A stretch of 64,000 bases of DNA, from NCBI RefSeq assembly GCF_030378205.1, contig NZ_CP127385.1, positions 806,001 to 870,000 of the forward strand, given 5' to 3'. This DNA comes from Bradyrhizobium sp. NP1 (GTDB taxonomy: Bacteria > Pseudomonadota > Alphaproteobacteria > Rhizobiales > Xanthobacteraceae). The position numbers and the translations under genes are program-made. Under the pieces are notes generated by a model. The model did not search any database. It worked only from the letters and a program-made list of their open reading frames with translations, and was not told where the DNA came from. Within the stretch, counting starts at the first letter, position 1. Each line of letters opens with the position of its first letter. This document shows, in pieces, positions 26,261-35,239 of this stretch.

Positions 26261-26980
26261 ATGGCTTCTGAACACACCGCCAAGGCTTTCGACAGCGACC
26301 TGCAGGAACTCACCCGCCTGGTAGCGGAGATGGGCGGCCTCGCCGAACGCATGATCGTCGAATCCGTCGACGCGTTGGTGCGCCACGACATCGCGCTCGG
26401 CCAGCGCGTGGTCGCGGCCGACCTCGAGATCGACAACATGCAGCGCCTGATCGAGGAGCGCGCGGTGCTGACCATCGCGCGGCGCCAGCCGATGGCGGTC
26501 GACCTGCGCGAGATCGTCGGCGCCATGCGGGTGGCGATCGACCTCGAGCGGATCGGCGACCTCGCCAAGAACATGGGCAAGCGCGTCGCCGCGCTGGAAA
26601 GCGATTTCCATCCCTTGAAGCTGATCCGCGGATTGGAGCACATGACCGACCTCGTTCAGCAGCAGGTCAAGAGCGTGCTCGACGCCTATGCGGCGCACGA
26701 TTTGCCGGCGGCGATGAGCGTATGGAAGGGCGACGAGGAGGTCGACGCCATCTGCACCTCGCTGTTCCGCGAACTGCTCACCTACATGATGGAAGATCCG
26801 CGCAACATCTCGTTCTGCATTCACCTGATGTTCTGCGCCAAGAACATCGAGCGGATCGGCGACCATGCGACCAATATCGCGGAAACCGTGTTCTACATGA
26901 TCGAAGGCCAGCAGATTCTCGACAAGCGTCCGAAGGGTGACATGACGACCTTCGCTGCCACGATTCCGGGCAACAATTAA
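26261..26980 (+). CDS. phoU: Phosphate-signalling regulator PhoU
   Basis: 239 aa, all-helical, two PhoU repeats. Each carries the metal-binding E/D-x3-D-type helix: MRVAIDLERIGDLAKNMGKR (about 88-107) and MFCAKNIERIGDHATNIAETV (about 190-210). It mediates inhibition of PhoR when phosphate is plentiful. It lies 27 bases after pstB with GGAGGA before the ATG. Confidence 0.96.
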   Translation: MASEHTAKAFDSDLQELTRLVAEMGGLAERMIVESVDALVRHDIALGQRVVAADLEIDNMQRLIEERAVLTIARRQPMAVDLREIVGAMRVAIDLERIGDLAKNMGKRVAALESDFHPLKLIRGLEHMTDLVQQQVKSVLDAYAAHDLPAAMSVWKGDEEVDAICTSLFRELLTYMMEDPRNISFCIHLMFCAKNIERIGDHATNIAETVFYMIEGQQILDKRPKGDMTTFAATIPGNN

Positions 26981-27038
26981 GCCGCGGGGCGAAGCAGCGG
27001 ATCAGGCCACGGCTCAAGCCAATGGAGAAGACCTAGCC

Positions 27039-27743
27039 ATGAGCGCGCGCATACTGGTGGTGGAGGATGAGGAGGCGCTGACCACGCTGTTGCGCTACAA
27101 CCTCGAGGCAGACGGCTACGAGGTCGAGACGGTGGCGCGCGGTGACGATGCCGACACGCGAATGAAGGAACGCGTTCCCGACCTGATCGTGCTGGACTGG
27201 ATGCTGCCGGGCCTGTCCGGCATCGAGCTGTGCCGGCGCCTGCGGGCGCGGCCCGAGACCAAGCAGCTTCCGATCATCATGTTGACCGCGCGCGGCGAGG
27301 AGAGCGAGCGCGTCCGCGGGCTTGCGACCGGCGCCGACGACTACATCGTCAAGCCGTTCTCGGTGCCGGAACTCCTGGCGCGCGTGAAAGGCCTGCTGCG
27401 TCGTGCGAGCCCCGAACGGCTCGCAACCGTGCTCGCCTATGGTGACATCGAGCTCGATCGCGAGAAGCGCCGCGTGGCGCGATCCGGCCGTCCGATCGAT
27501 CTCGGCCCGACCGAGTATCGCCTGCTCGAATTCTTCCTCGAGCACCCGGGCCGGGTGTTTTCCCGCGAGCAGCTGCTCGACAGCGTCTGGGGCCGCGACA
27601 TCTATATCGACGAGCGCACCGTCGACGTGCATATCGGCCGCCTGCGCAAGCTGCTCAATCCGGGCCGCGAGCAGGATCCGATCCGCACCGTCCGCGGCGC
27701 CGGCTACGCGCTCGACGACCGCTTCGCCAAAGCCGCGGAGTGA
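27039..27743 (+). CDS. phoB: Phosphate regulon response regulator PhoB
   Basis: 234 aa. Receiver domain with acidic pocket VVEDEEAL and phospho-acceptor Asp53 (IVLDWMLPG), conserved Thr in MLTARGEE and Lys in IVKPFSVPEL. The C-terminal OmpR-type winged helix contains LLEFFLEHPGRVFSREQLLDSVWG and RTVDVHIGRLRKLL. It should bind the Pho box at 22267 and activate pst. Last gene of the cluster. Confidence 0.97.
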   Translation: MSARILVVEDEEALTTLLRYNLEADGYEVETVARGDDADTRMKERVPDLIVLDWMLPGLSGIELCRRLRARPETKQLPIIMLTARGEESERVRGLATGADDYIVKPFSVPELLARVKGLLRRASPERLATVLAYGDIELDREKRRVARSGRPIDLGPTEYRLLEFFLEHPGRVFSREQLLDSVWGRDIYIDERTVDVHIGRLRKLLNPGREQDPIRTVRGAGYALDDRFAKAAE

Positions 27744-27746
27744 TCG

Positions 27747-27891
27747 CCGTCGTCCCGCGAACGCGCGCGTTGATAGGCTCCGCGCGGGCCGCGACCCATA
27801 ACCGCAGGTCTTGATTGCTTGGACGAGCTGCATCGACAGCTCGAAATGACCACGTGGTTCAGTGGTTCGGAGTCCCCGCCTTCGCGGGGAC
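27747..27891. repeat. Composite intergenic repeat region
   Basis: Between convergent phoB and gcrA. It contains CGTCGTCCCGCG and GACCCATAACC pieces of the element family seen at 14428 and 31037, and ends with a perfect hairpin GTCCCCGC-CTTC-GCGGGGAC (27872-27891). A transcriptional end for one or both genes is likely somewhere in this block. Confidence 0.6.
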
Positions 27892-27912
27892 GACATCCGC
27901 CGGCGAGCGAGC

Positions 27913-28425
27913 CTACCTCGAATTCGGCTTGGTCGACGGCCGCCTTCGATCGGCGGCGGGCTGATAGGCGACCCGCGAGTGATGTGCGCAATAGGGCAGT
28001 CCGGCAAGCGCCTTGCCGCCGCAGAAGAAGAAGTCGGGGCTGGCGGGATCGCCGACCGGCCAATGGCAGGTGGCCTCGTTCAATTCGAGCAGCGACAGCC
28101 GCTGGCTCATCGGCACCACGTTGTCATAGGCGATCGGATCGGGCTCGAGCTCGACCTCGAAGGCGTGCGCGAGCGCCGTGTTGCCGCGCGAGACCGGGCG
28201 CGATACCCGCATCATGTGCTGGGCGGGGCGCGCCTTGCGCTGGCGTGGCGCCGCCGACGATGGACTCTTGGCGCGGCCCGAAAGGCCGAGCCGATGCACC
28301 TTGCCGATCACCGCGTTGCGCGTCACGTTTCCGAGCTCGGCGGCGATCTGGCTCGCCGACAGGCCGGCCTCCCAGAGTTTCTTCAACTGCTCGACGCGCT
28401 CGTCGGACCAGGTCAATACCGTCAT
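27913..28425 (-). CDS. gcrA: Cell-cycle regulator GcrA
   Basis: 170 aa. The N-terminal DNA-binding helices MTVLTWSDERVEQLKKLW and LSASQIAAELGNVTRNAVIGKVHRLGL are the GcrA hallmark. The C-terminal sigma-70-binding region carries CHWPVGDPASPDFFFCGGKALAGLPYCAHH, whose Cys/His pattern is conserved in GcrA. It co-activates transcription from promoters with CcrM-methylated GANTC sites in alphaproteobacteria. ATG 28425 is preferred over the adjacent GTG 28428. The middle third is Arg/Pro/Ala-rich linker. Confidence 0.95.
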   Translation of the reverse strand: MTVLTWSDERVEQLKKLWEAGLSASQIAAELGNVTRNAVIGKVHRLGLSGRAKSPSSAAPRQRKARPAQHMMRVSRPVSRGNTALAHAFEVELEPDPIAYDNVVPMSQRLSLLELNEATCHWPVGDPASPDFFFCGGKALAGLPYCAHHSRVAYQPAADRRRPSTKPNSR

Positions 28426-28890
28426 CACGCTCTTCCCTTCGCGTAGCGCCGGCCGCTTGCCAGGCGGTGCTGCGATGCCAAAAAAAATCCCTGCGCGCAG
28501 AATCCCTTAACCCTCGCCGGGCCGATCAGGCGCGCCCGGACGTTTACGCGAACCGTTAACACTCTTGAGGGTCAGAACCGCCGCACGAGATGTCGTATCC
28601 GACGGCCCAAACGCTACAATATGGCGTGACTCGGGCGCAAGAGTCCCCGGCCACGACGTCCACATGTTCCGTTACTTATGCATTTGATTTTGTCTTTTCC
28701 ACCACACCGCAATGTTACGGGCGGCACAGGCCCCGCGCAGCCTGCGCCTGACGGCATTGACACCCATCTCTGCGCGCCTAGAATGCTTCTACGTGCCGCC
28801 CTGAAAAGGCGGCACGTTTTGTTTTCTGCTGTTGATGCGGCCGCGCCAATGCGCGCATCATCATTGTTCTCGAACGCTCAAGTGACCGCC
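28426..28890. other. 465-base gap between gcrA and argD
   Basis: No coding frame here looks real: the in-frame extension of argD upstream of 28891 lacks family similarity. The left part should hold the gcrA promoter; GAATC near 28499 and GTTAAC near 28556 are single motifs without the spacing needed to call CtrA or CcrM control. The right part holds a promoter followed at once by a terminator-like hairpin (see 28757-28825). Confidence 0.6.
28757..28825 (+). promoter_or_regulatory. Strong promoter immediately followed by intrinsic-terminator hairpin
   Basis: TTGACA (28757-28762), 16-bp spacer, TAGAAT (28779-28784), predicted start near 28791. The RNA would begin almost directly with CGTGCCGCC (28792-28800), loop CTGAAAA, GGCGGCACG (28808-28816), then TTTTGTTTT (28817-28825). 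The stem is perfect at 9 bp. Either transcription stops about 35 bases after starting, or the hairpin ends a longer small RNA begun upstream, or it sits at the 5' end of argD mRNA. Separated from argD by 65 bases. Confidence 0.6.
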
Positions 28891-30099
28891 ATGACCAACA
28901 GCGCCACGTCGCATCTGCTTCCGGTTTTCGCCAGGGTCGACCTCGGCTTCGAACGCGGCGAAGGCTGCTGGCTGGTCGCGACCAACGGCGAGCGCTATCT
29001 CGATTTCACCTCGGGCGTCGCGGTCAACGCGCTCGGCCACGCGCATCCGCATCTGGTCAAGGCGCTGCAGGAGCAGGCGACGAAACTCTGGCACATGTCG
29101 AACCTGTTCAAGAGCCCCGATGGCGAGAAGCTCGCCGCGCGGCTGTGCGATGAGAGCTTCGCCGACCTCGTGTTCTTCTGCAATTCCGGCGCGGAAGCGA
29201 TGGAGGGCGTGATCAAGCTGGTGCGCCACTATCACTTCTCCAAGGGCCATCCCGAGCGCTACCGCATCATCACCTTCGAGGGCGCCTTCCACGGCCGCAC
29301 GCTCGCGACGCTCGCCGCCACCGGCTCCGCCAAATATCTCGAAGGTTTTGGGCCGCCGGTTGACGGCTTCGACCAGGTGCCGCATGGCGACATCGAGGCG
29401 GTGAAGAAGGCGATCGGTCCCCACACCGCCGGCATCCTGATCGAGCCCGTGCAAGGCGAAGGCGGCGTGCGCTCGGCGCCGATGGCCTTCTTCAAGGCGC
29501 TGCGCCAGCTCTGCGACGAGCGCGGCCTTCTGCTCGCCTTCGACGAGGTGCAGACCGGCATGGGCCGCACCGGCGAGCTGTTCGCCTACAAGCGGCTCGG
29601 CGTTACCCCTGACGTGATGTCGCTCGCCAAGGCGCTCGGCGGCGGTTTTCCGATTGGCGCGGTGCTGGCGAGCGCGGAGGCCGCCTCCGGCATGGCGCCG
29701 GGCTCGCACGGCTCGACCTTCGGCGGCAATCCGCTGGCGATCGCAGCCGCCAATGCCGTGCTCGACGTCATGCTCAAGCCCGGCTTCTTCGCGCATGTGC
29801 AGAAGATGTCGCTGCTGCTGAAGCAGAAGCTCGCTTCCGTCGTCGACCGTTATCCGACCGTGCTCTCGGAAGTGCGCGGCGAGGGCCTCTTGATCGGCGT
29901 CAAGGCGGTGGTGCCCTCGGGCGATCTCGTCACGCGCTTGCGCGAGCAGAAGCTCCTGACTGTCGGCGCCGGCGACAACGTCGTCCGCTTCCTCGCGCCG
30001 CTGATCGTGAGCGAAGCGGAGATCGAGCAGTCCGTGCAATGCCTGGAGCGCGCCTGCGCGGCGCTTGCAGGCGGCGCGAATAAGGCGGCAGCGCAATGA
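28891..30099 (+). CDS. argD: Acetylornithine aminotransferase ArgD
   Basis: 402 aa class III PLP aminotransferase. Landmarks: [62 protein letters not shown] and PLP Lys247 in [14 protein letters not shown]. It converts N-acetylglutamate 5-semialdehyde to N-acetylornithine in arginine synthesis. No strong ribosome site lies before ATG 28891, but this start matches the family N-terminus ([19 protein letters not shown]). Its stop overlaps argF (ATGA), confirming an arginine operon. Confidence 0.95.
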   Translation: MTNSATSHLLPVFARVDLGFERGEGCWLVATNGERYLDFTSGVAVNALGHAHPHLVKALQEQATKLWHMSNLFKSPDGEKLAARLCDESFADLVFFCNSGAEAMEGVIKLVRHYHFSKGHPERYRIITFEGAFHGRTLATLAATGSAKYLEGFGPPVDGFDQVPHGDIEAVKKAIGPHTAGILIEPVQGEGGVRSAPMAFFKALRQLCDERGLLLAFDEVQTGMGRTGELFAYKRLGVTPDVMSLAKALGGGFPIGAVLASAEAASGMAPGSHGSTFGGNPLAIAAANAVLDVMLKPGFFAHVQKMSLLLKQKLASVVDRYPTVLSEVRGEGLLIGVKAVVPSGDLVTRLREQKLLTVGAGDNVVRFLAPLIVSEAEIEQSVQCLERACAALAGGANKAAAQ

Positions 30100-31019
30100 A
30101 GACGCCGCGTCATTTCCTCGACATCAGCGAGCTGCCGCTCTCCGAGCTCAGGCGGGTGCTCGCCGCCTCCAGCGCCATGAAGGCAAAGCTCAAGGCGCAT
30201 GAGAAGGGCACCAGGCCGCTCGACGGCAAGGTGCTCGCGATGATCTTCGAGAAGCCCTCGACGCGCACCCGCGTCTCCTTCGACGTCGGCATGCGGCAGC
30301 TCGGCGGCGAAGCGATCATGCTGACGGGTCAGGAGATGCAGCTCGGCCGCGGCGAGACCATCGCCGACACCGCGCGCGTGCTGTCGCGCTACGTCGACGC
30401 CATCATGATCCGCATCCTCAACCACGACGCGCTGCTGGAACTTGCCGCGCACGCCACGGTGCCGGTCATCAACGGGCTGACGCGGCGCTCGCACCCCTGC
30501 CAGGTGATGGCCGACGTGATGACCTTCGAGGAGCATCGCGGGTCGATCGAAGGCAAGACCGTGGCCTGGACCGGCGACGACAACAACGTGCTGGCGTCGT
30601 GGGCGCATGCGGCCGAGCGCTTCAAGTTCAAGCTCAATGTCGCGACCCCGCCGCAGCTTGCGCCGAACAAGACGATGCGCGACTGGATCAAGGCCACCGA
30701 CGCGCCGATCGTGCTCGGCAACGATCCGGAAGCCGCGGTGCGCGGCGCTGACTGCGTCGTCACCGACACCTGGGTGTCGATGGGCGACAAGGACGGCGAG
30801 CACCGCCACAATCTGCTGCAGCCCTACCAGGTCAACGCCAAGCTGATGTCGCTCGCCAAGCCCGATGCGCTGTTCATGCATTGCCTGCCGGCCCATCGCG
30901 GCGAAGAGGTCACCGACGAGGTGATCGACGGGCCGCAATCGGTGGTGTTCGACGAGGCCGAAAACCGCCTGCATGCGCAAAAGGGCATCCTGGCCTGGTG
31001 TTTTGACGTGGCCGGGTAG
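30096..31019 (+). CDS. argF: Ornithine carbamoyltransferase ArgF
   Basis: 307 aa. Carbamoyl-phosphate site [13 protein letters not shown] (about 52-64), HPCQ near 133, ornithine/loop residues in [22 protein letters not shown] and the catalytic [11 protein letters not shown]. It makes citrulline from ornithine and carbamoyl phosphate. The ATG overlaps the argD stop by four bases, so expression is coupled. Confidence 0.96.
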   Translation: MKTPRHFLDISELPLSELRRVLAASSAMKAKLKAHEKGTRPLDGKVLAMIFEKPSTRTRVSFDVGMRQLGGEAIMLTGQEMQLGRGETIADTARVLSRYVDAIMIRILNHDALLELAAHATVPVINGLTRRSHPCQVMADVMTFEEHRGSIEGKTVAWTGDDNNVLASWAHAAERFKFKLNVATPPQLAPNKTMRDWIKATDAPIVLGNDPEAAVRGADCVVTDTWVSMGDKDGEHRHNLLQPYQVNAKLMSLAKPDALFMHCLPAHRGEEVTDEVIDGPQSVVFDEAENRLHAQKGILAWCFDVAG

Positions 31020-31036
31020 GATTATCCGGTCGTGTC

Positions 31037-31056
31037 GTCCTGGCTTCCGCCAGGAC
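31037..31056. repeat. GTCCTGGC hairpin repeat
   Basis: GTCCTGGC-TTCC-GCCAGGAC directly after argF, followed by an arm ending GGTCATGGGTCC near 31129. Same family as 14428-14447, with the loop changed but both arms kept. Confidence 0.65.
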
Positions 31057-31194
31057 GCGCGCGTTCCCTCGTTCGCGCATCATGGCCGACATGCTCTGCC
31101 GCAGCCGCCGACGGCTGTGGTCATGGGTCCGGGCGTTCGACGGGAGGACTGTCAAGCCCTTTTGTTTCGTCGCGAGCGACCCCAGATAGGCGCC

Positions 31195-32202
31195 ATGGTT
31201 TCACAATCTCCCGACACCAAAAGCTCGCCGCAGAGCCCGATCCGGGCGCCGTCGGCGGTTCCGCTGGACGACACCGTGCTGCCCTTCGAGGTCGCGCCGC
31301 TCGACCTGCGCGGCCGCCTGACGAGGCTCGGCCCGCTGCTCGACGACATCCTCACCAAGCATGATTACCCCGCGCCGGTCGGCAAGCTGTTGGGCGAAGC
31401 GATCGTGCTGACGACGCTGCTCGCCACGTCCCTGAAATTCGAGGGCCGCTTCCTGCTGCAGACCCAGACCGACGGTCCGGTGTCGTTCCTGATCGTGGAC
31501 TTCCAGGCGCCGGACCGGTTGCGCGCCTATGCGCGCTTCGACCGGGCCCGCCTCAAGGACGGCCTCACGTCGGGCGCGCTGCTCGGCAAGGGCCATCTCG
31601 CCATGACCATCGATCGCGGTCCCACCATGAGCCGCTATCAGGGTCTGGTCGCGCTCGACGGCGGCAGCCTCGAGGATGCCGCCCACGAATATTTCCTGCG
31701 CTCCGAGCAGATCCCGACCCGTGTGCGGCTCGCGGTCGGCGAGGAATGGCGCGAAGGCGGCGAGCATCGCTGGCGCGCCGGCGGCATGCTGGTGCAGTTC
31801 CTGCCGAAGGCGCCGGAGCGCGCGCGGCAGGCCGACCTCCATCCCGGCGATGCGCCGGAAGGCACCGCCCCCCATGTGGTCGCGGAGGACGACGCCTGGG
31901 TCGAAGGCAAGTCGCTGGCTTCAACCGTCGAAGACATCGAGCTGATCGATCCTGATCTGTCGGGCGAGCGGCTGTTGTACCGGCTGTTTCACGAGCGCGG
32001 CGTCCGGGTATTCGCGCCGCTGCCGCTGAAGGCGCAATGCTCCTGCTCCCGCGACGCGGTGTCCGCGATGCTCAAGAGCTTCGCGCCGAAGGACCGTGCC
32101 GAGATGGTCAAGGACGGCAAGGTGGTCGTGACCTGCGAGTTCTGCTCCTCGGTCTACGAGTTCACCCCGCACGAGGCCGGCGCGGAAGAGGGCGCGGCGT
32201 AG
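31195..32202 (+). CDS. hslO: Redox-regulated chaperone Hsp33
   Basis: 335 aa. N-terminal chaperone domain begins near residue 24 (DDTVLPFEVAPLDLRGRL); the redox switch at the C-terminus has the zinc ligands Cys282-x-Cys284 and Cys314-x2-Cys317. Oxidation releases zinc and activates holdase function in the cytoplasm. ATG 31195 is chosen; the upstream frame extension runs through repeat DNA. The first 22 residues are a Ser/Pro-rich extension not needed by the fold. Confidence 0.95.
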   Translation: MVSQSPDTKSSPQSPIRAPSAVPLDDTVLPFEVAPLDLRGRLTRLGPLLDDILTKHDYPAPVGKLLGEAIVLTTLLATSLKFEGRFLLQTQTDGPVSFLIVDFQAPDRLRAYARFDRARLKDGLTSGALLGKGHLAMTIDRGPTMSRYQGLVALDGGSLEDAAHEYFLRSEQIPTRVRLAVGEEWREGGEHRWRAGGMLVQFLPKAPERARQADLHPGDAPEGTAPHVVAEDDAWVEGKSLASTVEDIELIDPDLSGERLLYRLFHERGVRVFAPLPLKAQCSCSRDAVSAMLKSFAPKDRAEMVKDGKVVVTCEFCSSVYEFTPHEAGAEEGAA

Positions 32203-32211
32203 CTCTTTTAT

Positions 32212-32265
32212 CCCTCCCCCTTGCGGGGAGGGTGGCATGTCGAGAGCGAAGCGAACGACATGACG
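32212..32265. repeat. CCCTCCCC...GGGGAGGG intergenic repeat
   Basis: Stem CCCTCCCC/GGGGAGGG (32212-32232) followed by a second ATGTCG...CGACAT pairing (about 32237-32261). It lies between convergent hslO and apaG. This is the ubiquitous rhizobial intergenic repeat type; it may end hslO transcription. Confidence 0.65.
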
Positions 32266-32419
32266 GGTGGGGTGAGCCACGGCGTGCAGGCGCATTTGCC
32301 CCCTGCGCGCGCTCACAAGAAAGAAGATCAGCGAGTTTGCGGCTCCAGATTCCCCGATGCGCAATTGCGCATCTGAGGCTCGCGATAAGCGCGCCCCGGG
32401 ATGACGCGCTTATCGCGCG

Positions 32420-32812
32420 TCAATTCAGCACGCGCTTGCCGTCGGGTCTGTCGAGCGAAAAGGTCGGCACGTCGATCTCGAAGCGCTCGCCGCTCTCGCT
32501 GACCATCTGATAGCGGCCGGTCATGAAGCCGGACGCAGTCGTCAGCGGGACACCGGAGGTGTATTCGAAGCGCTCGCCCGGCGCCAGCACCGGCTGCTCG
32601 CCGACCACGCCCTCGCCACGCACCTCCTGCTGGCGGCCGGATGCATCCGTGATGATCCAGTGCCGGGTGCGCAACTGCACCGTTTCCTCGCCGGCGTTGG
32701 TGATCACGATCGTGTAGGACCAGAAATAACGCGAATTCTCGATCGACGAGCGCTCCGGCATGAAATTAGGCTCGACGGTGACTTCGATCTGGCGGGTAAC
32801 GGCGCGATACAT
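32420..32812 (-). CDS. apaG: ApaG (DUF525) protein
   Basis: 130 aa, single FN3-like ApaG domain: FWSYTIVITNAGEETVQLRTRHWIITDASG, EVRGEGVVGEQPVLAPGERFEYTSG and GFMTGRYQM. Full length for the family. In Salmonella it is associated with cobalt resistance and Mg2+ efflux; the molecular role in alphaproteobacteria is not settled. No operon partner. Confidence 0.92.
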   Translation of the reverse strand: MYRAVTRQIEVTVEPNFMPERSSIENSRYFWSYTIVITNAGEETVQLRTRHWIITDASGRQQEVRGEGVVGEQPVLAPGERFEYTSGVPLTTASGFMTGRYQMVSESGERFEIDVPTFSLDRPDGKRVLN

Positions 32813-32931
32813 GCCGCCATCTTAGCCGAAAATAGTTGTCGGAACCAATTGCCGCGGCGTCGTTGCGCCAATCGCGCTTTCAACACAGTTCCGTCCTAAG
32901 TCGCGCGCATCCGACCCCTGCGAGTTCGCAA

Positions 32932-33009
32932 CCAGTGGAGCGGATTTGACGTTCGCTACCCATTTGCCGCGGTTCCCTTATGCGAACGTCAAATCCAAAG
33001 CTCCACTAG
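32932..33009. repeat. Hairpin element (pair 2, left)
   Basis: AGTGGAGC (32934-32941) pairs with GCTCCACT (33000-33007), and GGATTTGACGTTCGC (32941-32955) with its exact complement (about 32982-32996). Three unpaired A lie between the two right-arm blocks. It ends CACTAG (to 33009); the left end is CCAG rather than CTAG. Confidence 0.8.
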
Positions 33010-33022
33010 AATTAATATCTGG

Positions 33023-33099
33023 CTAGTGGTCCTTCGATTCTGACATTCGCAAAACGTGCCTCCTCAAGTGGGATGCGAATGTCAGAATCGGACCACTAG
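33023..33099. repeat. CTAG-bounded hairpin element (pair 2, right)
   Basis: CTAGTGGTCC (33023-33032) pairs with GGACCACTAG (33090-33099), and GATTCTGACATTCGCA with its exact complement. The unpaired bulge (TTC) is in the left arm, so this copy points opposite to its neighbour. Length 77 bases. Confidence 0.85.
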
Positions 33100-33164
33100 G
33101 CTTGTAAGCCACGGGCCGATATTATGTTTTCTGCCTGTGGCGAATGGCCGCTATGTGGTGAGAG

Positions 33165-34415
33165 ATGACGTCCATTGCTGATCAAGTCGGCGCCGTGCCG
33201 ATTACCGGAACGCAGGAAGTCGCCGCGCGCGAAACCGTCGCCGCGCCCGCGATCACCATGCCTGTGGTCAGCGAGCGCGAGCTCAGGCTCGACCTGTTCC
33301 GGGGGCTCGCGCTCTGGCTGATCTTCATCGACCACCTGCCGCCGAACATTCTCACCTGGTTCACGATCCGCAATTACGGCTTTTCCGACGCCACCGAGAT
33401 CTTCATCTTCATCTCCGGCTACACCGCCGCCTTCGTCTACGGCCGCGCCATGATGGAGTCGGGCTTCGTGGTGGCGACCGCGCGCATCCTGCGCCGGGTC
33501 TGGCAGATCTACGTCGCCCATGTCTTCCTGTTCACGATCTTCCTCGCCGAGATTTCCTACGTCGCGACCAGCTTCGAGAACCCGCTCTACACCGAAGAGA
33601 TGGGCATCATGGATTTCCTGAAGCAGCCCGACGTCACCATCGTGCAGGCGCTCTTGCTGCGCTTCCGGCCCGTCAACATGGACGTGCTGCCGCTCTACAT
33701 CGTGCTGATGCTGTTTCTGCCCGTGATACTGGCGCTGATGCGCTGGAAGACCGATCTCACGCTCGGGCTGTCGGTGCTGCTCTATGCCGTCACCTGGGAA
33801 TATGATCTCTATCTGTCGGCTTATCCGAACGGCTTCTGGGCCTTCAATCCGTTCGCCTGGCAGCTCCTGTTCGTGTTCGGCGCCTGGTGCGCGCTCGGCG
33901 GCGCGCAGCGGATGACACGCATCCTCGCTTCGCCGGTGACGCTGTGGATTTGTGCGGCGTATCTGGTCTTTGCCTTCTTCGTTACCATGACCTGGTACTT
34001 CCCGCAGCTCAATCACCTGATGCCGCGCCGGCTCGAGCAATGGATGTATCCGATCAACAAGACCGACCTCGACGTGCTGCGCTTTGCGCATTTCCTGGCG
34101 CTTGCGGCGATCACGGTGCGCTTCCTGCGCAAGGATTGGCCGGGGCTGAAATCGCCCTGGCTCCGGCCGATGATCCTGTGCGGCCAGCATTCGCTCGAGA
34201 TCTTCTGCCTTGGCGTGTTCCTCGCCTTTGCCGGCCACTTCATCCTGGCCGAAGTCACCGGCGGTGCTGCGCTGCACGCGTTGATCAGCGTCGTCGGGAT
34301 CCTCATCATGTGCGCGATGGCCTGGGTGATTTCGTGGTACAAGCGCGTGGCCGACAAGAGCGCTCCGCGAAAGGGCGGCATCGGCAACGCTGATATGGCG
34401 GGGGGAAGTCTATGA
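33165..34415 (+). CDS. opgC: OpgC-type glucan succinyltransferase
   Basis: 416 aa membrane protein of the OpgC family, with about ten helices after a 35-residue cytoplasmic start. Family landmarks: ELRLDLFRGLALWLIFIDHLPPN, ATEIFIFISGYTAAFVYGR, NMDVLPLYIVLML and RFAHFLALAAITVRF. OpgC transfers succinyl groups to osmoregulated periplasmic glucans, making them anionic. The TGA overlaps the next ATG, so translation is coupled to an SGNH-like protein. Together with the following SGNH gene this looks like a glucan acyl-modification operon (inferred). Confidence 0.9.
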   Translation: MTSIADQVGAVPITGTQEVAARETVAAPAITMPVVSERELRLDLFRGLALWLIFIDHLPPNILTWFTIRNYGFSDATEIFIFISGYTAAFVYGRAMMESGFVVATARILRRVWQIYVAHVFLFTIFLAEISYVATSFENPLYTEEMGIMDFLKQPDVTIVQALLLRFRPVNMDVLPLYIVLMLFLPVILALMRWKTDLTLGLSVLLYAVTWEYDLYLSAYPNGFWAFNPFAWQLLFVFGAWCALGGAQRMTRILASPVTLWICAAYLVFAFFVTMTWYFPQLNHLMPRRLEQWMYPINKTDLDVLRFAHFLALAAITVRFLRKDWPGLKSPWLRPMILCGQHSLEIFCLGVFLAFAGHFILAEVTGGAALHALISVVGILIMCAMAWVISWYKRVADKSAPRKGGIGNADMAGGSL

Positions 34416-35227
34416 GGGCGCGGGCTATCATTGGCCTGATGGTGCTGGGCGGTTGCCTGTTCGCCGCGCCGCTGCACGCCCAGGAAAAGGGCCAGGACAA
34501 CAGCCAGGCAAGCAGCCAGGACGAGGACAAGGGCAAGCCGCAGGAAAGCAGGCCGGTCTGCGATGTGCCGGCCTATCTGCTCACGACCGAAAGCGCGCTG
34601 CCCAAGGTGGCGGCTGCGGTGAAGGACGGCCAGCCGCTCAACGTGCTGGTGGTCGGCAGCCGCTCCTCCACCATCAGCGCTTCCGAGGCGAGCGCCTATC
34701 CGGCGCGCCTGGAGGCCGCGCTGAAGCAGGCGCTGCCGCAGATCACGGTTAATCTCTCCGTAGAACTACAGGTCAAGAAGACCGCGGAGGAGACGGCCAG
34801 CGGCTTTGCCAAGCTGATGGACGACAAGAGGCCTACTTTGGTCATCTGGCAGACCGGCACCGTCGATGCTATGCGATCGATTGATCCCGATGATTTTCGC
34901 AACGCAGTCACCGAAGGCGTTGTTGCGTTGCAAAAGGCGGGTGCCGACGTGGTCCTGATGAACCTGCAATACAGTCCGCGAACCGAGACGATGATCTCCG
35001 TGCCGCCCTATCTCGACAATATGCGCGTGGTGGCGCAGGAGCACGACGTGCCCTTGTTCGATCGCTTTGGCATCATGCGGCAATGGAACGACCAGGGCGA
35101 CTTCGACCTGTTCAGCGCCTCGCGCGGGCTCGACCTTGCCAAGCGCGTCCATGATTGCCTGGCCCGCGCATTGTCGAAATTTGTCATCGACGCGTCGCAT
35201 CTCGCGCCGACGCAGCAGCAGAATTAG
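34412..35227 (+). CDS. Degenerate SGNH-fold secreted protein coupled to opgC
   Basis: 271 aa with a signal peptide (cleavage near LHAQ, about residue 24) and a Gln/Asp/Lys-rich linker. The core aligns by eye with the following gene: VVGSRSST against FGSSST, PTLVIWQTGT against PDLVIWQVGT, VVLMNLQYSPR against VVLVDPQYSPK, FDRFGIMRQW against FPRFDVMRDW. Catalytic blocks are lost: the block II Gly, the block III Asn (GTVDA) and the final D-x-x-H (SASRGLD). It is probably a non-catalytic partner or binding protein. The start overlaps the opgC stop (ATGA). Confidence 0.75.
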   Translation: MRARAIIGLMVLGGCLFAAPLHAQEKGQDNSQASSQDEDKGKPQESRPVCDVPAYLLTTESALPKVAAAVKDGQPLNVLVVGSRSSTISASEASAYPARLEAALKQALPQITVNLSVELQVKKTAEETASGFAKLMDDKRPTLVIWQTGTVDAMRSIDPDDFRNAVTEGVVALQKAGADVVLMNLQYSPRTETMISVPPYLDNMRVVAQEHDVPLFDRFGIMRQWNDQGDFDLFSASRGLDLAKRVHDCLARALSKFVIDASHLAPTQQQN

Positions 35228-35239
35228 GAATTTTGGTTA

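Larger units (their letters stand above)
32813..33164. other. 352-base gap before opgC
   Basis: No plausible gene. It contains the apaG promoter side (32813-32930) and a pair of hairpin elements (32932-33009 and 33023-33099) separated by only 13 bases. About 65 bases remain between the second element and the opgC ATG, so any opgC promoter must overlap or abut the element. Confidence 0.7.

Noticed and set aside
28540-28562. CtrA-type site (TTTAC...GTTAAC) near gcrA
   Set aside because: The spacing between half-sites is 8-9 bases, not 7, and only one half matches well; too weak to annotate.
32932-33099. CRISPR repeats
   Set aside because: The repeats are inverted, not direct, their sequences differ between copies, there are no regular spacers and no cas genes.
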